Assembly (NCBI GenBank): GCA_947470895.1
Contig: CANIVF010000033.1
Span: 1-43,613 of the forward strand
Source: Bacteroidota bacterium
GTDB lineage: Bacteria > Bacteroidota > Bacteroidia > Cytophagales > Cyclobacteriaceae
Direction of reading: 5' to 3'
DNA length: 43,613 nt
Position numbers and translations under genes: made by a program. Below the pieces are notes generated by a model. It ran no database searches. It was given only the letters and a program-made list of their open reading frames with translations, and was not told where the DNA came from. Within the stretch, counting starts at the first letter, position 1. Every line of letters starts with the position of its first letter. Positions 18,401 to 28,154 of the stretch are shown here, piece after piece.

Positions 18401-21400
18401 CCAAAGTTGATGCACCAGATTGAACTCCCTGTAGGGTTATAGAAGGACTATCTTCGCACAATTGAAGGTCCGATCCTGCTGAAATAACTGCCGCCCGATT
18501 AATTCTTATATTGATTTGCTTAAACTCAGCAACACAAGGTCCAGAAATTCCATCAGAATCATTGGTTGTCAATCGTAAGGTAATTGTATTTCCAATATCA
18601 GATGGGGCGATGGTGTACAAGGATGTAACATTTGATCCTGTTAATGTTGATGCCGATAAAATACCGGAACCTGAAACAACACTCCACAAAGCAGTGGTGG
18701 CACTACCTCCAATAACTCCCGATAAACTTATCGGTGTAGTCAACAGGTTATTTGGTTCGCAAACTTCAAAATCAGCCGGTAATGTCACCGTAGGTCTTCT
18801 GTTGATCTGAATCTGAACTACATCAGACACCAACGAACAAGGGCCTATTAAATCCGGATCATTTGTTTCTAATCGAAGTAAAATGGTTGATGCAACATCT
18901 GTTGGGGCTACCGTGTAGGTAGCTGTAACTTGAGTGCCCGAAACAGTGCTCGCAGAAATGGATCCTGCTCCTGAAACAATCAACCATGTTCCCGTTGTTG
19001 CTGCACCTCCAATACTTCCAGTCACTGGTATGGATACGGGTTCACACACCTGATAATCAGCTCCGGCATCAACAGTCGGTATAGGATTGACCGAAACTGT
19101 AACATTCTTCATTAGACCTGTACAAGAATTTGAAGATGGTGTGATTTGATAAGTAACGGTACCAAATAAAAAATCGGTCAATGTTAAAACTTGATTTACT
19201 GTAGAACCATTACCAGACACAGCTCCCGATACATTGACTGACGGAATCGCAACCCAACTAAAAGTAGTTCCGCTAACGTTGATAGGACCAGCATTAATAA
19301 TGATCACTGCATTTTGACCACTGCAAATGGTAACATCAGATCCATCGGCAGATGCTACAGGTGAAACGGTAACAACATAGTTCACAGGAGATCCTGAGCA
19401 TCCACTTGCCTCGGGAGTAAGGGTGTACGAAATAAACCCAACCGTATTGGCAGTATTAACTGGAACATCTGTAATAGCTCCAGAGCCACTGCTAGTAATA
19501 CCTGTAAAGGTCCCAGTTACAGTTGAAGTCCAGGTATTGGTAGTTCCGGGGTCAGTAGTTGATGTCGGTATGAAGTTTAAAGGAGTTCCACTACACACGG
19601 TTTGCTGAAGTTGAAGTGGAGCATCCATGATTACTGGTTTGGGTTTTACTTGTACTGTAATTTGCTGACTGGCGCCAGGTGCACAACCAGGAACTAGGGA
19701 TTCAAATTCATAGGTTACTGTCGCAAGTGAGTTCGTAGAATTTGTTAATATCTGGGTTACACTCTGTCCGTCTGTATATAAAGCACCTGCCACCAAAGAC
19801 CCTGATGCAGTTCCATAATTAACCGACTTCAATCTTACCTGAACTCCTGAAACTGTTGTATTCAACATGATGCTAGTCTGACTACCCGTACAAATTGAAG
19901 GTGATGAATTGGTTACGGTGAATGATGAAGTCGGTAAAACCGTTACTGTAGTACTTTGTGAAGTCACATTCAATGGGCAAACTGGATTTGTAGGTGTCGT
20001 TACACTAAATGTGTAGGTTACTATAATTGGATTATTCGTGTTATTCACCAGGTTCCCTTCCGTTAAAGAACCTATCGCGCCAAATGTGTCTCCTGAAGTA
20101 TATGCACCATTTACGAGTGAACCGTATGTCACACTCTGCAAAGCAATAGACGCGTTGCTAGTAGGGCTGTTGAAACTGATTGATGGTGCTGTGCCACTAC
20201 AAATAGTAGTTGAGTTATTTGTAACTTCTAAAGTTGGATTTGGATTAACAGCCACTGTTGTGGTGAAGGTTGAAGCGTTTGAGCATCCATTTCCTGCCAC
20301 GGTAAAGGAATAGGTGACGGTAATTGGAGCATTTGAAGTATTTACCAAAGCCTCTGTGATAATAGAACCAGGTATAAATGTTCTTGGAGAAGTAAGTGTA
20401 CCAATTACTCCATTGTAGTTGACATTTGCGAGGGTAATAATAGCACCGCTTGTTGAACTATTTAGAGTTATACTAATTGGACTACCGCTACATATTTGTG
20501 ATGCGGCGTTTACAATACTCATGATCGGGTCAGGATTTACGACTGTACTAGTTTGCTGAGTGACCAGATTACTGCATCCATTCGCTGCAGAAGCAAATGT
20601 ATAAGTCACCGTTAGTGGTGTATCTCCCGGATTACTATAACTCTCTATGATCTTCGCCCCATTGATGAAAGTTTCCCCTCCTACGTATGATGTAGTACCT
20701 GCGACTCCATTGTAATTAACTCCAATCAAGGTCATAACCGCTCCTGATGTTGAGCTATTAATCGTAATATCAGAATTCACTCCTTCGCATAAGACTGGAG
20801 TTGCATTGGCAATACTAAATACCGGTGGCGCAGGATTGATAGAAACTGTGGTTGATTGAGAAGTTAAGTTACTGCAACCATTGGCAGATACTGAAAACGT
20901 ATAAGTTACTGTAATGGGAGACTCAGTTGGATTGATCAAGGTCTCTGTAATCTTTTGTCCACTGGTGAAAGATTCCCCACCTGCATAATTACCGCCTATT
21001 GCCCCATTGTAATCTACGCTGGATAAAAGCACTACAGCATTAGTTGTGAGGCTAGTGAGCATTATATTATTGGCAGCTCCCTCACATATAGTTGCTGCTG
21101 TGTTGGTGATCACAAATACAGGATCAGGATTAACTACCACCGTGGTTTGTTGAGTGGTCGGATTGCTACATCCATTTGCTGCCGAGCTGAATGTGTAGGT
21201 CACCGTTATTGGCGTACTACCTGGATTACTATAACTCTCAGTGATTTTTTGTCCGTCAGTAAATGTTTCACCGCCCAAATATCCAGTAGTTCCCGTAACT
21301 CCGTTATAATTAACAGAGGTCAGAGTTATCAAAGTTCCTGATGTTGGACTGTTGATTGTAATATCCGAATTTAATCCCTCGCATAAAACAGGTGTTGTCT

Positions 21401-24400
21401 TGGTCAGACTGAATATTGGTAAAGGTTTAATTGTTACAACAATTGAAAAATCAGATCCTAAACAAAAAGTACTAGCTGGACCAAGTGGAGAAATTGTATA
21501 AGTTATATCGACTGGATTATTCGTATTGTTAATTGGTGTATCGGTAATGTTACCTGTGCCACCACTACCATTGCTACCAAGCCAGCTAAAAGTGGTATTA
21601 ACCACGTTTGATGTTGGAGTAATATTCAACGTGTTTCCTGAACATTCCGTATAAGTTCCTGCGGAGACTCTGTTTCCTAGAGGAATGATATTCACATTCA
21701 CTACGGCATCTGAACTTGTAACGGTGTTGCCGCAAACTCCTCCGCTAGTAACTTCTACTGTGTAGATGCCCGCATCGGAGGATACCAACGCAGGGATGCT
21801 GTAACTACTGGAGGTCGCTCCAAAAATCGGGGTGCCGTCTTTATTCCACTGATAACTTAGCCCTGTACCTGTAGCGCTAACACTTAAATTCAAAACCGAA
21901 CTCTCACACAAGGTCTGCAAAGCAGTAGGCTGAACGCTGATTACCGCAGAAGATTCTATCGTAACCAAGGCAATGTTGCTGGTTACACTCGCTGGTACAC
22001 AAACTCCGCTGCTCGTAACTTCTACACTATAGTTACCTCCATCCCCTATTCCTACGCTGGCTAGCGAATATGTGTCTGTCGTGGCTCCTGAAATATTAAC
22101 TCCATTCTTCTTCCACTGGTAGCTCAATGGTCCTGAACCATTCGCTACTACATTCAGCGGTAAGACTGATCCAAGGCACAAGGTCTGGGTCGCTGGCAAG
22201 GGCTGTGTCGTGATCACAGCGGCTATGTTCACATTCACTACGGCATCCGAACTGGTAACGGTGTTGCCGCAAACTCCCCCACTGGTAACTTCTACTGTAT
22301 AGGTACCGGCATCGGCCGATACTAAAACAGGGATGTTGTAACTACTAGCGGTCGCTCCAAAAATCGGGGTGCCGTCTTTATTCCACTGATAACTTAGCCC
22401 TGTACCTGTAGCACTAACACTTAAATTCAAAACCGAACTCTCACACAAGGTCTGCAAAGCAGTAGGCTGAACGCTGATTACCGTGGGGGTGTTAACTATA
22501 ACCGTAACACTTCCGCTCATAAAAGTTCCGCAAGCAGGAGTGGCAGTAAAATAGCTGTACACCGTGTAAACACCTGCATCAAGATTAAGATAATCTAAGG
22601 CAGCGCCTGTACCTGCATTAATCGTTCCGCTGGCTATTCCATTCTTATACAATTCATAACTAAATCCAACCTCTGAATTGTTTAACTGCACCGTAACGTT
22701 TGGAGTACCTAAACAATAACTGGTGCTGCCAGGAGCACTAACAGTCTGCACAACTGGTAAAGGACTTAGATTAACTATTGGTATAATGGACATTTGAAGG
22801 CTACAGCCAGTCGCTAAAGTTGTCGCTAATACATTATATGTAGTGTTTATAGCTAAATTACCTGTAGCTAAGCTGATGGTTGCGCCTGTGCCTGCAACTG
22901 GAGCTCCGATCAAACTATTATCAGCATTATTCCGCAACTGATAGTTTACGCCCACAGAAGACAATAAGACTTCAATTCTTGTGCCTGACCCACCACACAC
23001 GGATGAAACTAGTGATGAAACTGTTTTGTCAGTAGGAAGTGCGTTGACACTTAAGGTAACTCCTTGTGTAAATACCTGAGTACAATTTGGGGTTGCGCTA
23101 GTTACCGTCAACCCGGTAATCTGTAGCAGCTCACCGTTATTGGCAGCTATTAACGAGGGAGTGGTGAATGTGGCTACACCAGAAGCATTGGAGACAATTC
23201 CTGTAATGGGTGGTTGGGCAATCGAGTTTATTGAATAGTCAACTGTAAACGTTGTGCTGACCAAAAGACCAGTCAAAATAATCTCGGCTCCATTACCTTC
23301 ACAAACAGCAGATGATTGAAGAACTCCAGCAAGGGTTGGAGAAGGATTTACCGTTAATAGAGCTGTGGCAGATGTCGCTGAACCATTAACATTGCTAACA
23401 ACACAATCATAATTACCTGCATCTGCCAATGACACTGGGTTAATAATGAGAGAAGCTGAAGTTGCTCCTGAAATATTTACTGCACCCTTTCTCCATTGGT
23501 AAGTTACTGATGGAACTCCTAAAGGGGTAACCGTAAAAGTTGCTGTAACTCCCTGACACACCGTAAGCGGAACAGGGTCAGAAACTGATGGTGCAGCATT
23601 TGGGTTACCCACCTGAAAGTCACCAAAAGCCGATAGTCCTCCGGTTGAAGTGATCGCTGAGCCACCAACAGAACTACCAACGCTTGTCCAAAAATTGGGC
23701 GATGACTCATATCTTTTTAAAACATAAGCAGCGGGCGTTCCCGTATTTGTTGTGTATGAAAAATCGAATATTGCATTAGCCGAAAATGTACCAGACCCGC
23801 TTTTAGTAACCGTCCAATAATGATTTGCTTTACTGGCCTGATCAATACCTGAAGAATTTGCGATAGGTGTATTTTCACTAGGATGATTTCCCTGAGTTAC
23901 CGAGCCTATTACAGTTACAGTACCTGTCACGCCCGAGTTCACTAAAGTAATGGGTCCATAAACCGTTGTTCCTATTTCAAACACCTTGGTTGAAGCACCT
24001 GCAGGCAAAGCCCACTCCAGATTACCAACAATAAATCGAGTAGTAGTTGCCCCTAAAATAGCAGAAGCACCCGAGGCCATTTTCAAAACATTGACACCTG
24101 TAAGAATCCTACCTGCATTAAGAGTAAGATTATTATTTATGGTGATATCTCCTCCCAAAGTCGCATTTGTTCCTCCTGATTGATTTACTATTAAATTGTG
24201 AAAGACGCCTTGGTTAATTGCTTGTGCTAAACCATTATAGCTAACCGTATTACCTGTATTCGTTGCGTTTATACTGGCAATACCAGAAGTTCCAGAAATG
24301 ACTAATGATGAATTGGTGGATTGGGTAATACTGCCTGTACCAGACAATGCCGTGGCAACGGTAAGACTATAATTATTCGTTAGGCTTATGCCATTGACTG

Positions 24401-26765
24401 TTACACTCGGTATGGAAAATACCCCAGATAACGACTGAGAATTTGTGTCGAAGGTGTAATTCCCAGATCCTGAAGTAAATGTTCCTAAGGTCCTAAGAAT
24501 ACCACCTTGAAAAAACACATCTGAATTAATACCATTATCCCAAATGGAACCAGAGCCAAGCGTCACCATGCCAACAAAAGTCTTGATTCCGGTAGCTGCC
24601 CCAAAAACAAAACTTCCACTCGAACCACTTCCAACCTGAGTAGTTCCGATAACTGTTAGATTAGATGCGCCTATTGAAAAAACTGAAGTATTCCCAATAG
24701 CTAAGTTTGAAATTAAAACATCTCCAGTTGATCCAGTGAAGGTGCCGCCTAATAATGATAACCCACCATTAAATGTTTGAGTAGCTGTTGAACCCAAATA
24801 ACTTCCACCACTAATCACAGAGAGACCTGTAACAATGTGTGTCTGGCCATTAGCATCAAAGGTTCCTAGTGAATTCGTAAAGGTACCTGATGTCGTTAAC
24901 GAGGTATTTACAACTTGTAAAGTCCCAGAACCAGAATGCGAAATATTACGGAATGGACTACCATCTGAATTTAATGTTTGAGCACCGGCCCCAGTAAACG
25001 TAACCGTGTTTGTACCTGGTGTAAATGTTCCTCCTGTCTTGATCCAATTTCCTGATACTGCAAAGTTCCCGGAAGGAGCAGTTAATAATCCATTAGTTAG
25101 AGTAAGATCTGTTGCCAAAACTGCCCCTGTTGAACCAGTGAATGTACCTCCTGCAATATTTAATCCTCCATTGAATGTCTGCGTGGCTGTAGAACTAAGG
25201 TAACTTCCAGCATTTACATTTGTACTACCAGCAATGACTACTGTTTGAGTATTGGCATTGAATACTCCAGCTGTAATTGTGAGTGTCCCTGAAGCTGAGA
25301 CTGCCGCACCCAGAGAAACTATATTTCCAAAATTATTGATTTCAATATTTGCTGGCGTATTTTGAGATAATCCATTTCCTACATTTTGATTTGTACTGCC
25401 ATTATAAATATAATTGGCACCAGAAGCATAGGTTCTTGTGCCCGTGACACGGATATTGCCAGTGGCTCCTGTTGTGCTGATACCAGCCGCAGATGTAACA
25501 CCAAATTTTGCGGTACTGGATAAAGTAAAGGTTCCGCTAGAGGCCCCGCCCAAAGTTGTAGCAGCAGCAGCCATTTGTAAATAGGAACCCCCGTTAACCA
25601 CAAAATTAATTGTATTTGTAATTGTTCCACCTGAAGTGTAGGATTGGGTCACTCCACCACCATTGAATGCAATTGAGATACTTCCATTGCTCGTCTCCGT
25701 GATGGCACCAGCAGTTTGCGAAAAATTTCCTAATAGGTTGACAAGACCACTTCCCCCTACACCAGTCTGAGTAACGGTTCCACCAGTTTGAGAAAAATCG
25801 CCAGTAACGTTTAACGTGCCAATTGCTCCTACGCCAGAGATATCATAAGTTCCTGCAGATACACTGAAATTACCTGAGATGGATACAATGCCTGTTGAAG
25901 TGTTGTTTGTTGCGCGTTGGTCAAAAGTTCCTCCGGCCTGTGTAAAATTTCCAATGACATTTAATGCAGCCGCTCCAGCATCTTCTTTTAAAACGAAGGT
26001 TCCACCACTTAAGCTGAAGTTACCATCAACATTGAGTACTCCTGTACCTGTTCCACTAACCACAATAAAATTGGTAGTTGTACCCGATTGACTAAAGTTA
26101 CCTGCCACAGATATGGTGCGATTAGTAGCATCGTTGGTGATCCTTAAATCGTTACTATTTGTATTGAGAACTGAGAAATCTCCAGCTATGATTGGCGTTG
26201 CCCCAAAAACAAGATTTCCGCTTTGATCTGCCACATCCCAAATAAAACTACCGAAGGTTTGCCCAAAGCCTGTTGGTATTGTTCCAAACGTACCTACTAC
26301 TGAGGCTGTAATTCTACATGTTGATGTATTAGCCCAAACTGCTAAAGGTATAACCGTTGCAACATCACCTCTCGCATGAAAATAAGAACCTCCAGCACTT
26401 ACAGTCATAGACCCTTTCGTAATGGCACCAGAACTTCCGTTAGAATACGTTCCATCAACTGTAATAGCCCCCGCTACAGTAACCGTGAATGTACTGGTAG
26501 TGGTGAAGGTATCACCTGAATTAATTGTTAATGAGGCAATGGAAGGAGTGTTAACATTCAATGAAACTGGTCCATCAATAACAACGTCTTGCCCAACAGC
26601 GGGTACGATTCCACCTATCCAGGTTGCCCCCGCATTCCAGTTTCCTCCTGCAGTTGTACTTATTACTTGTGCGTTAGTATTTTGAAAACTGAGGAAAAGA
26701 AAGACAGCAAAAAATATTACATATCGTGATCTATCATAAAAACTTATCCAGCTAGAGTATGTCAT
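15444..26765 (-). CDS. Giant T9SS-exported surface protein with beta-helix, Ig/PKD-like repeats and C-terminal sorting domain
   Basis: About 3773 residues from ATG 26765; the longer frame to 26795 would need a TTG start. A signal peptide ending FQNTNAQ is followed by: a beta-helix-like region (about 35-900) built of GGTFTGSTG-type repeats; several Ig-like domains (about 1050-1770); six PKD-like repeats (about 1780-2375); further Ig-like repeats each opening with a V-C-[EQS]-type Cys motif (about 2560-2860); two true PKD domains with NFGDG and DFGDG (about 3040-3215); a lectin- or MAM-like segment; a degenerate Omp28-like domain starting VLVEHFTAATL; and a type A T9SS sorting domain (last ~80 residues, LFPNPANGEFYF). 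Export through the outer membrane and display or release at the surface is expected. The role is likely adhesion. It may be co-transcribed with the lipoprotein gene 72 bases upstream. Confidence 0.9.
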   Translation of the reverse strand: MTYSSWISFYDRSRYVIFFAVFLFLSFQNTNAQVISTTAGGNWNAGATWIGGIVPAVGQDVVIDGPVSLNVNTPSIASLTINSGDTFTTTSTFTVTVAGAITVDGTYSNGSSGAITKGSMTVSAGGSYFHARGDVATVIPLAVWANTSTCRITASVVGTFGTIPTGFGQTFGSFIWDVADQSGNLVFGATPIIAGDFSVLNTNSNDLRITNDATNRTISVAGNFSQSGTTTNFIVVSGTGTGVLNVDGNFSLSGGTFVLKEDAGAAALNVIGNFTQAGGTFDQRATNNTSTGIVSISGNFSVSAGTYDISGVGAIGTLNVTGDFSQTGGTVTQTGVGGSGLVNLLGNFSQTAGAITETSNGSISIAFNGGGVTQSYTSGGTITNTINFVVNGGSYLQMAAAATTLGGASSGTFTLSSTAKFGVTSAAGISTTGATGNIRVTGTRTYASGANYIYNGSTNQNVGNGLSQNTPANIEINNFGNIVSLGAAVSASGTLTITAGVFNANTQTVVIAGSTNVNAGSYLSSTATQTFNGGLNIAGGTFTGSTGAVLATDLTLTNGLLTAPSGNFAVSGNWIKTGGTFTPGTNTVTFTGAGAQTLNSDGSPFRNISHSGSGTLQVVNTSLTTSGTFTNSLGTFDANGQTHIVTGLSVISGGSYLGSTATQTFNGGLSLLGGTFTGSTGDVLISNLAIGNTSVFSIGASNLTVIGTTQVGSGSSGSFVFGAATGIKTFVGMVTLGSGSIWDNGINSDVFFQGGILRTLGTFTSGSGNYTFDTNSQSLSGVFSIPSVTVNGISLTNNYSLTVATALSGTGSITQSTNSSLVISGTSGIASINATNTGNTVSYNGLAQAINQGVFHNLIVNQSGGTNATLGGDITINNNLTLNAGRILTGVNVLKMASGASAILGATTTRFIVGNLEWALPAGASTKVFEIGTTVYGPITLVNSGVTGTVTVIGSVTQGNHPSENTPIANSSGIDQASKANHYWTVTKSGSGTFSANAIFDFSYTTNTGTPAAYVLKRYESSPNFWTSVGSSVGGSAITSTGGLSAFGDFQVGNPNAAPSVSDPVPLTVCQGVTATFTVTPLGVPSVTYQWRKGAVNISGATSASLIINPVSLADAGNYDCVVSNVNGSATSATALLTVNPSPTLAGVLQSSAVCEGNGAEIILTGLLVSTTFTVDYSINSIAQPPITGIVSNASGVATFTTPSLIAANNGELLQITGLTVTSATPNCTQVFTQGVTLSVNALPTDKTVSSLVSSVCGGSGTRIEVLLSSVGVNYQLRNNADNSLIGAPVAGTGATISLATGNLAINTTYNVLATTLATGCSLQMSIIPIVNLSPLPVVQTVSAPGSTSYCLGTPNVTVQLNNSEVGFSYELYKNGIASGTINAGTGAALDYLNLDAGVYTVYSYFTATPACGTFMSGSVTVIVNTPTVISVQPTALQTLCESSVLNLSVSATGTGLSYQWNKDGTPIFGATASSYNIPVLVSADAGTYTVEVTSGGVCGNTVTSSDAVVNVNIAAVITTQPLPATQTLCLGSVLPLNVVANGSGPLSYQWKKNGVNISGATTDTYSLASVGIGDGGNYSVEVTSSGVCVPASVTSNIALVTIESSAVISVQPTALQTLCESSVLNLSVSATGTGLSYQWNKDGTPIFGATSSSYSIPALVSSDAGIYTVEVTSGGVCGNTVTSSDAVVNVNIIPLGNRVSAGTYTECSGNTLNITPTSNVVNTTFSWLGSNGSGGTGNITDTPINNTNNPVDITYTISPLGPASTFCLGSDFSIVVTIKPLPIFSLTKTTPVLCEGLNSDITINSPTSGTLITLTSVNYNGVTGTTGYLGGETFTDGQKITESYSNPGSTPITVTYTFSSAANGCSNPTTQQTTVVVNPDPVFVITNTAATICEGAANNIMLTSLTTNAVVLLSSVDYNGAIGGNYAGGESFTSGQKITETLINPTESPITVTYTFSVSANGCSNLTSQSTTVSINPAPPVFSIANATPVLCEGVNSDITINSSTSGAVMTLIGVNYNGVAGTTSYVGGETFINGAKIIESYSNPGDTPLTVTYTFASAANGCSNLVTQQTSTVVNPDPIMSIVNAASQICSGSPISITLNSSTSGAIITLANVNYNGVIGTLTSPRTFIPGSIITEALVNTSNAPITVTYSFTVAGNGCSNASTFTTTVAVNPNPTLEVTNNSTTICSGTAPSISFNSPTSNASIALQSVTYGSLVNGAYTSGDTFGAIGSLTEGNLVNNTNNPIIVTYTFSVTTPTNPVCPLNVTSQSTTVTVLPTSSFTVTNSSPSICTGSQTSIMLNTTVSGVQVRLKSVNYGTASGSLVAGALYTDGQSVTQILTNSTNSLATVTYEFESLVPGCAPGASQQITVQVKPKPVIMDAPLQLQQTVCSGTPLNFIPTSTTDPGTTNTWTSTVTGTFTGITSSGSGAITDVPVNTANTVGFISYTLTPEASGCSGSPVNYVVTVSPVASADGSDVTICSGQNAVIIINAGPINVSGTTFSWVAIPSVNVSGAVSGNGSTVNQVLTLTDFLFGTVTYQITPSSNSCTGLMKNVTVSVNPIPTVDAGADYQVCEPVSIPVTGSIGGAATTGTWLIVSGAGSISASTVSGTQVTATYTVAPTDVASTILLRLETNDPDLIGPCSLVSDVVQIQINRRPTVTLPADFEVCEPNNLLTTPISLSGVIGGSATTALWSVVSGSGILSASTLTGSNVTSLYTIAPSDIGNTITLRLTTNDSDGISGPCVAEFKQINIRINRAAVISAGSDLQLCEDSPSITLQGVQSGASTLVVWSGGSGVFSNSSSLQPVYSFSNPSEINTSLALTITALDPDGAGPCQSVSDQMILIINPLPGVVFTGLPPGSPSQMVENNPPITLTGNNVGGVFTISPSTSVIGSTTVNVVDRATFDPSAVDLGSNFITYTFTNANGCTNSNTQEVFVNPVTDIDFGVQGALVNSTGEFEICANLGDVKLLGFPPPVEGYAPETKFTSEGSNAAGLTIINIGADYFIKTDGVVSNTYRIRYTFKNQFGGVTFKEKSIRIFASPVASFSSLNNCIKEEVVFTDNSSVNPTPFSTTIDRYEWNFGDGFTAIGKNQSKRYNKSGTYRVTLKVTTFLQGCSNTSAPYSLRVGDEPIVDFDWSSICNNDQTKFQDNSDPGTVSSIDSYIWDFGDGTVLTGNATLTNPEHKYVAFGTYNVKLKVLTNDGCENSLSKRVFILPYPTVAPVAGAEYLEGFELTDGGWIAEAFNATNSTPLNIVKSDTSWIWGSTGGSSIVSAAGGSNFWWTGDNSNTYFSNENSVVNGPCFNLTQLKRPMIALDYFSDSENNLDGAVLQYSTEGGIEGSWTIVGPELESPISRGINWFNGAGIFSNPGSQPIGNYGWTDKQGGWKNARFNLDIIPIAKRGQVRFRMAFSSNDGNASGNTFDGFAFDNFFVGEKKRNVLVEHFTAATLNASLSADSYLNNLLTSQITPHHLTTDFYNIQYHVNFPGVGVDGLNKENPADPAARALYYGVSQPPYSIMDGLLIPNKFTGVTTELNNLEVDRRALADPQFELALDTIATSNGRTISVELKLKALKDITVPLIAHVALVEDDLSVSGFTNPFKNVLRQQLFGSDGETISMTFVKGQEKIIMKLSIDINTTIVNSSKLILIGFVQDKNSKEIYQSIVVKAPKKNGSPIVGVKDKDPIVLAALNSIQLFPNPANGEFYFGIPEDIQSESVWQIIDQRGISVLHGDFSKSTNGLLPVNISTLSNAMYYVVISAPGGFEVRKKVMVMNRN
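19640..21425 (-). repeat. Six tandem PKD-like repeats inside the giant surface protein
   Basis: Six consecutive units of about 95-105 residues. Each runs from a CEG or CSG/CTG motif through a VNYNG-like strand and a GQKITE-like turn to ITVTYTF and a closing VVVNPDP-like linker. They match the PKD-like module common in Bacteroidota surface proteins. Units 1 and 3 in protein order are the most alike; units 5 and 6 are the most divergent. Confidence 0.8.
21689..21946 (-). repeat. Ig-like module, copy 1 of a near-identical intragenic duplication
   Basis: This 258-base segment aligns without gaps to 22226-22483, 537 bases away, with only scattered differences. The offset equals 179 codons, so the frame is kept. 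The encoded module carries LCESSVLNLSVSATGTGLSY and a CGNTVTSSDAVVNVN end. The low divergence at DNA level points to a recent duplication or to gene conversion. Confidence 0.85.
22226..22483 (-). repeat. Ig-like module, copy 2 of a near-identical intragenic duplication
   Basis: Partner of the repeat at 21689-21946. The two copies flank a third, clearly diverged Ig-like module (about 21950-22215, with LPLNVVANGSGPLSYQWKKN). The duplicated unit may therefore have been a two-domain block. Confidence 0.85.
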
Positions 26766-26837
26766 AGGTAATCCATCTAAGCGAGAATTAATCAAATTTC
26801 ATCTTTAAAGGTAATCAATTCACTAAGAACAATATGT

Positions 26838-28154
26838 CTATTCTTGCAATCGTCCATTCGAGTTAAGCTTCATAAAAACCATTTTAGTCTGCCCCGAAAC
26901 ACCTCCTAATGTCATAGTACCCACTATCACAATTTTCCCATCTGAAAGTTCTTTAATCGCGCCATTGAAATCATCACCAGCCCCGCCAAAAAAAATAGGA
27001 ATTTGGGTTGTTACAGAAAAATTATTATCCAATTTAGTAAGTGAGATATTCAAATTATCATACGATACTGAGTTGCTATTTGTGAGCAATAAAAACCCTC
27101 CACCCGCAAGAGGTAACATTCTTGTCTGATTAACCATTCGCTCGTTAGCATTAGCTACGTTACTAAAATCGCCTAAATTAGTTGGTGATTTTTCTAATAC
27201 GTCACCAGACGCAAATATACTTTTTTGAAGCTTTACAATAAAAGAATGACTTTCACCAGCACTGTTCCTTTTAACACCGCTTAAGACAAATCCTTCACCT
27301 GATTGCAAAGGGCTTTCGATTACATTACTTAATTTTTCATCCTGTATCGGATCTCCAATAACATCCAATAAATCACTACCATTATTTGTCGGAAGTCCAG
27401 ATGCCCCAAGACTAAACGCCCAATATTTATAATCCAGCACGGTTCCTCGTTGCGTATTTGTATAACCGAAACCATAATAGGTGAAGGGATTGACTTCAAA
27501 CATTTTTATCAGAACATCCTCGCTGTTATCTAATCCAGAAGTATGCTTCCAAAGCCCTGATTTGTCATCCACTAATGATAAGGTATTATTAAAGCGCAAA
27601 TGCAAGGCATCTCTGATATCATTTTGTTTTGTTGTACTCACAGCAGTAGTCGAGCCTGAAACGATATATCCATTCTGAATAATAGTTACGGAATTAACTT
27701 CCTCGTCTGATTCCTGGCCATCCATTTTCTTTAAACCAACTTGCTTGCTATTCAAAAGTGATAGATCCTGAGACAACGTAATTAGGTAAACATCTTTGTC
27801 GTTTACGTTCTTCTGATTTTCGGCTGCTATAATAATATTCCCATCAGGAGTCAATTCAATGTCCTTTACAAAATCATCTCCGGCTAAGCCAAAAGATCCT
27901 TGTTTCAAAATCATTCCCTGCCCATCTACTTTAACTACAAATATTTGCTGACTTAATGGGGCTCCTAAAACTCTTTCATTGCCCACTAACACAAATGAAC
28001 CATCGCCATTCACAACAAAGTCAACTCCTTGGTGATCTCCATCTTCCCCATAAAATTTAACAAAATAACTTTCAGACGGGGCATCAATTGTATTTCCTGT
28101 ATCACAAGAAACAATTACAATCAAAAATAAAAGAAGGATATAGACCCGCATCAT
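26838..28154 (-). CDS. Lipoprotein with beta-propeller-like repeats
   Basis: A 438-residue protein starting MMRVYILLLFLIVIVSC, a lipoprotein signal with the lipidated Cys at residue 17. The mature part contains repeated blades such as GDDFVKDIELTPDGNIIIAA and GDDFNGAIKELSDGKIVIVG. These resemble the delta-60/SBBP-type repeats that build beta-propellers in Bacteroidota envelope proteins. The residues after Cys (DTGNT) are not a clear surface-export signal, so periplasmic or surface location is open. Its ATG overlaps the stop of the barrel gene upstream by four bases, so translation is coupled. The giant T9SS protein gene follows 72 bases downstream. The function is unknown. Confidence 0.75.
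   Translation of the reverse strand: MMRVYILLLFLIVIVSCDTGNTIDAPSESYFVKFYGEDGDHQGVDFVVNGDGSFVLVGNERVLGAPLSQQIFVVKVDGQGMILKQGSFGLAGDDFVKDIELTPDGNIIIAAENQKNVNDKDVYLITLSQDLSLLNSKQVGLKKMDGQESDEEVNSVTIIQNGYIVSGSTTAVSTTKQNDIRDALHLRFNNTLSLVDDKSGLWKHTSGLDNSEDVLIKMFEVNPFTYYGFGYTNTQRGTVLDYKYWAFSLGASGLPTNNGSDLLDVIGDPIQDEKLSNVIESPLQSGEGFVLSGVKRNSAGESHSFIVKLQKSIFASGDVLEKSPTNLGDFSNVANANERMVNQTRMLPLAGGGFLLLTNSNSVSYDNLNISLTKLDNNFSVTTQIPIFFGGAGDDFNGAIKELSDGKIVIVGTMTLGGVSGQTKMVFMKLNSNGRLQE

Noticed and set aside
16903..26685. Many plus-strand frames of 60-100 codons opposite the giant gene
   Set aside because: They are antisense shadows of a Thr/Val/Ser-rich coding sequence; none has a promoter, partner or known motif.
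15444..26765. Repeats in the giant gene as a CRISPR array or satellite
   Set aside because: The periodicity is about 250-300 bases, in frame, and matches protein domains; there are no short direct repeats with unique spacers.
26766..26795. TTG start that lengthens the giant protein by ten residues
   Set aside because: ATG 26765 lies closer to the signal peptide, and the longer form would add a non-signal-like leader.
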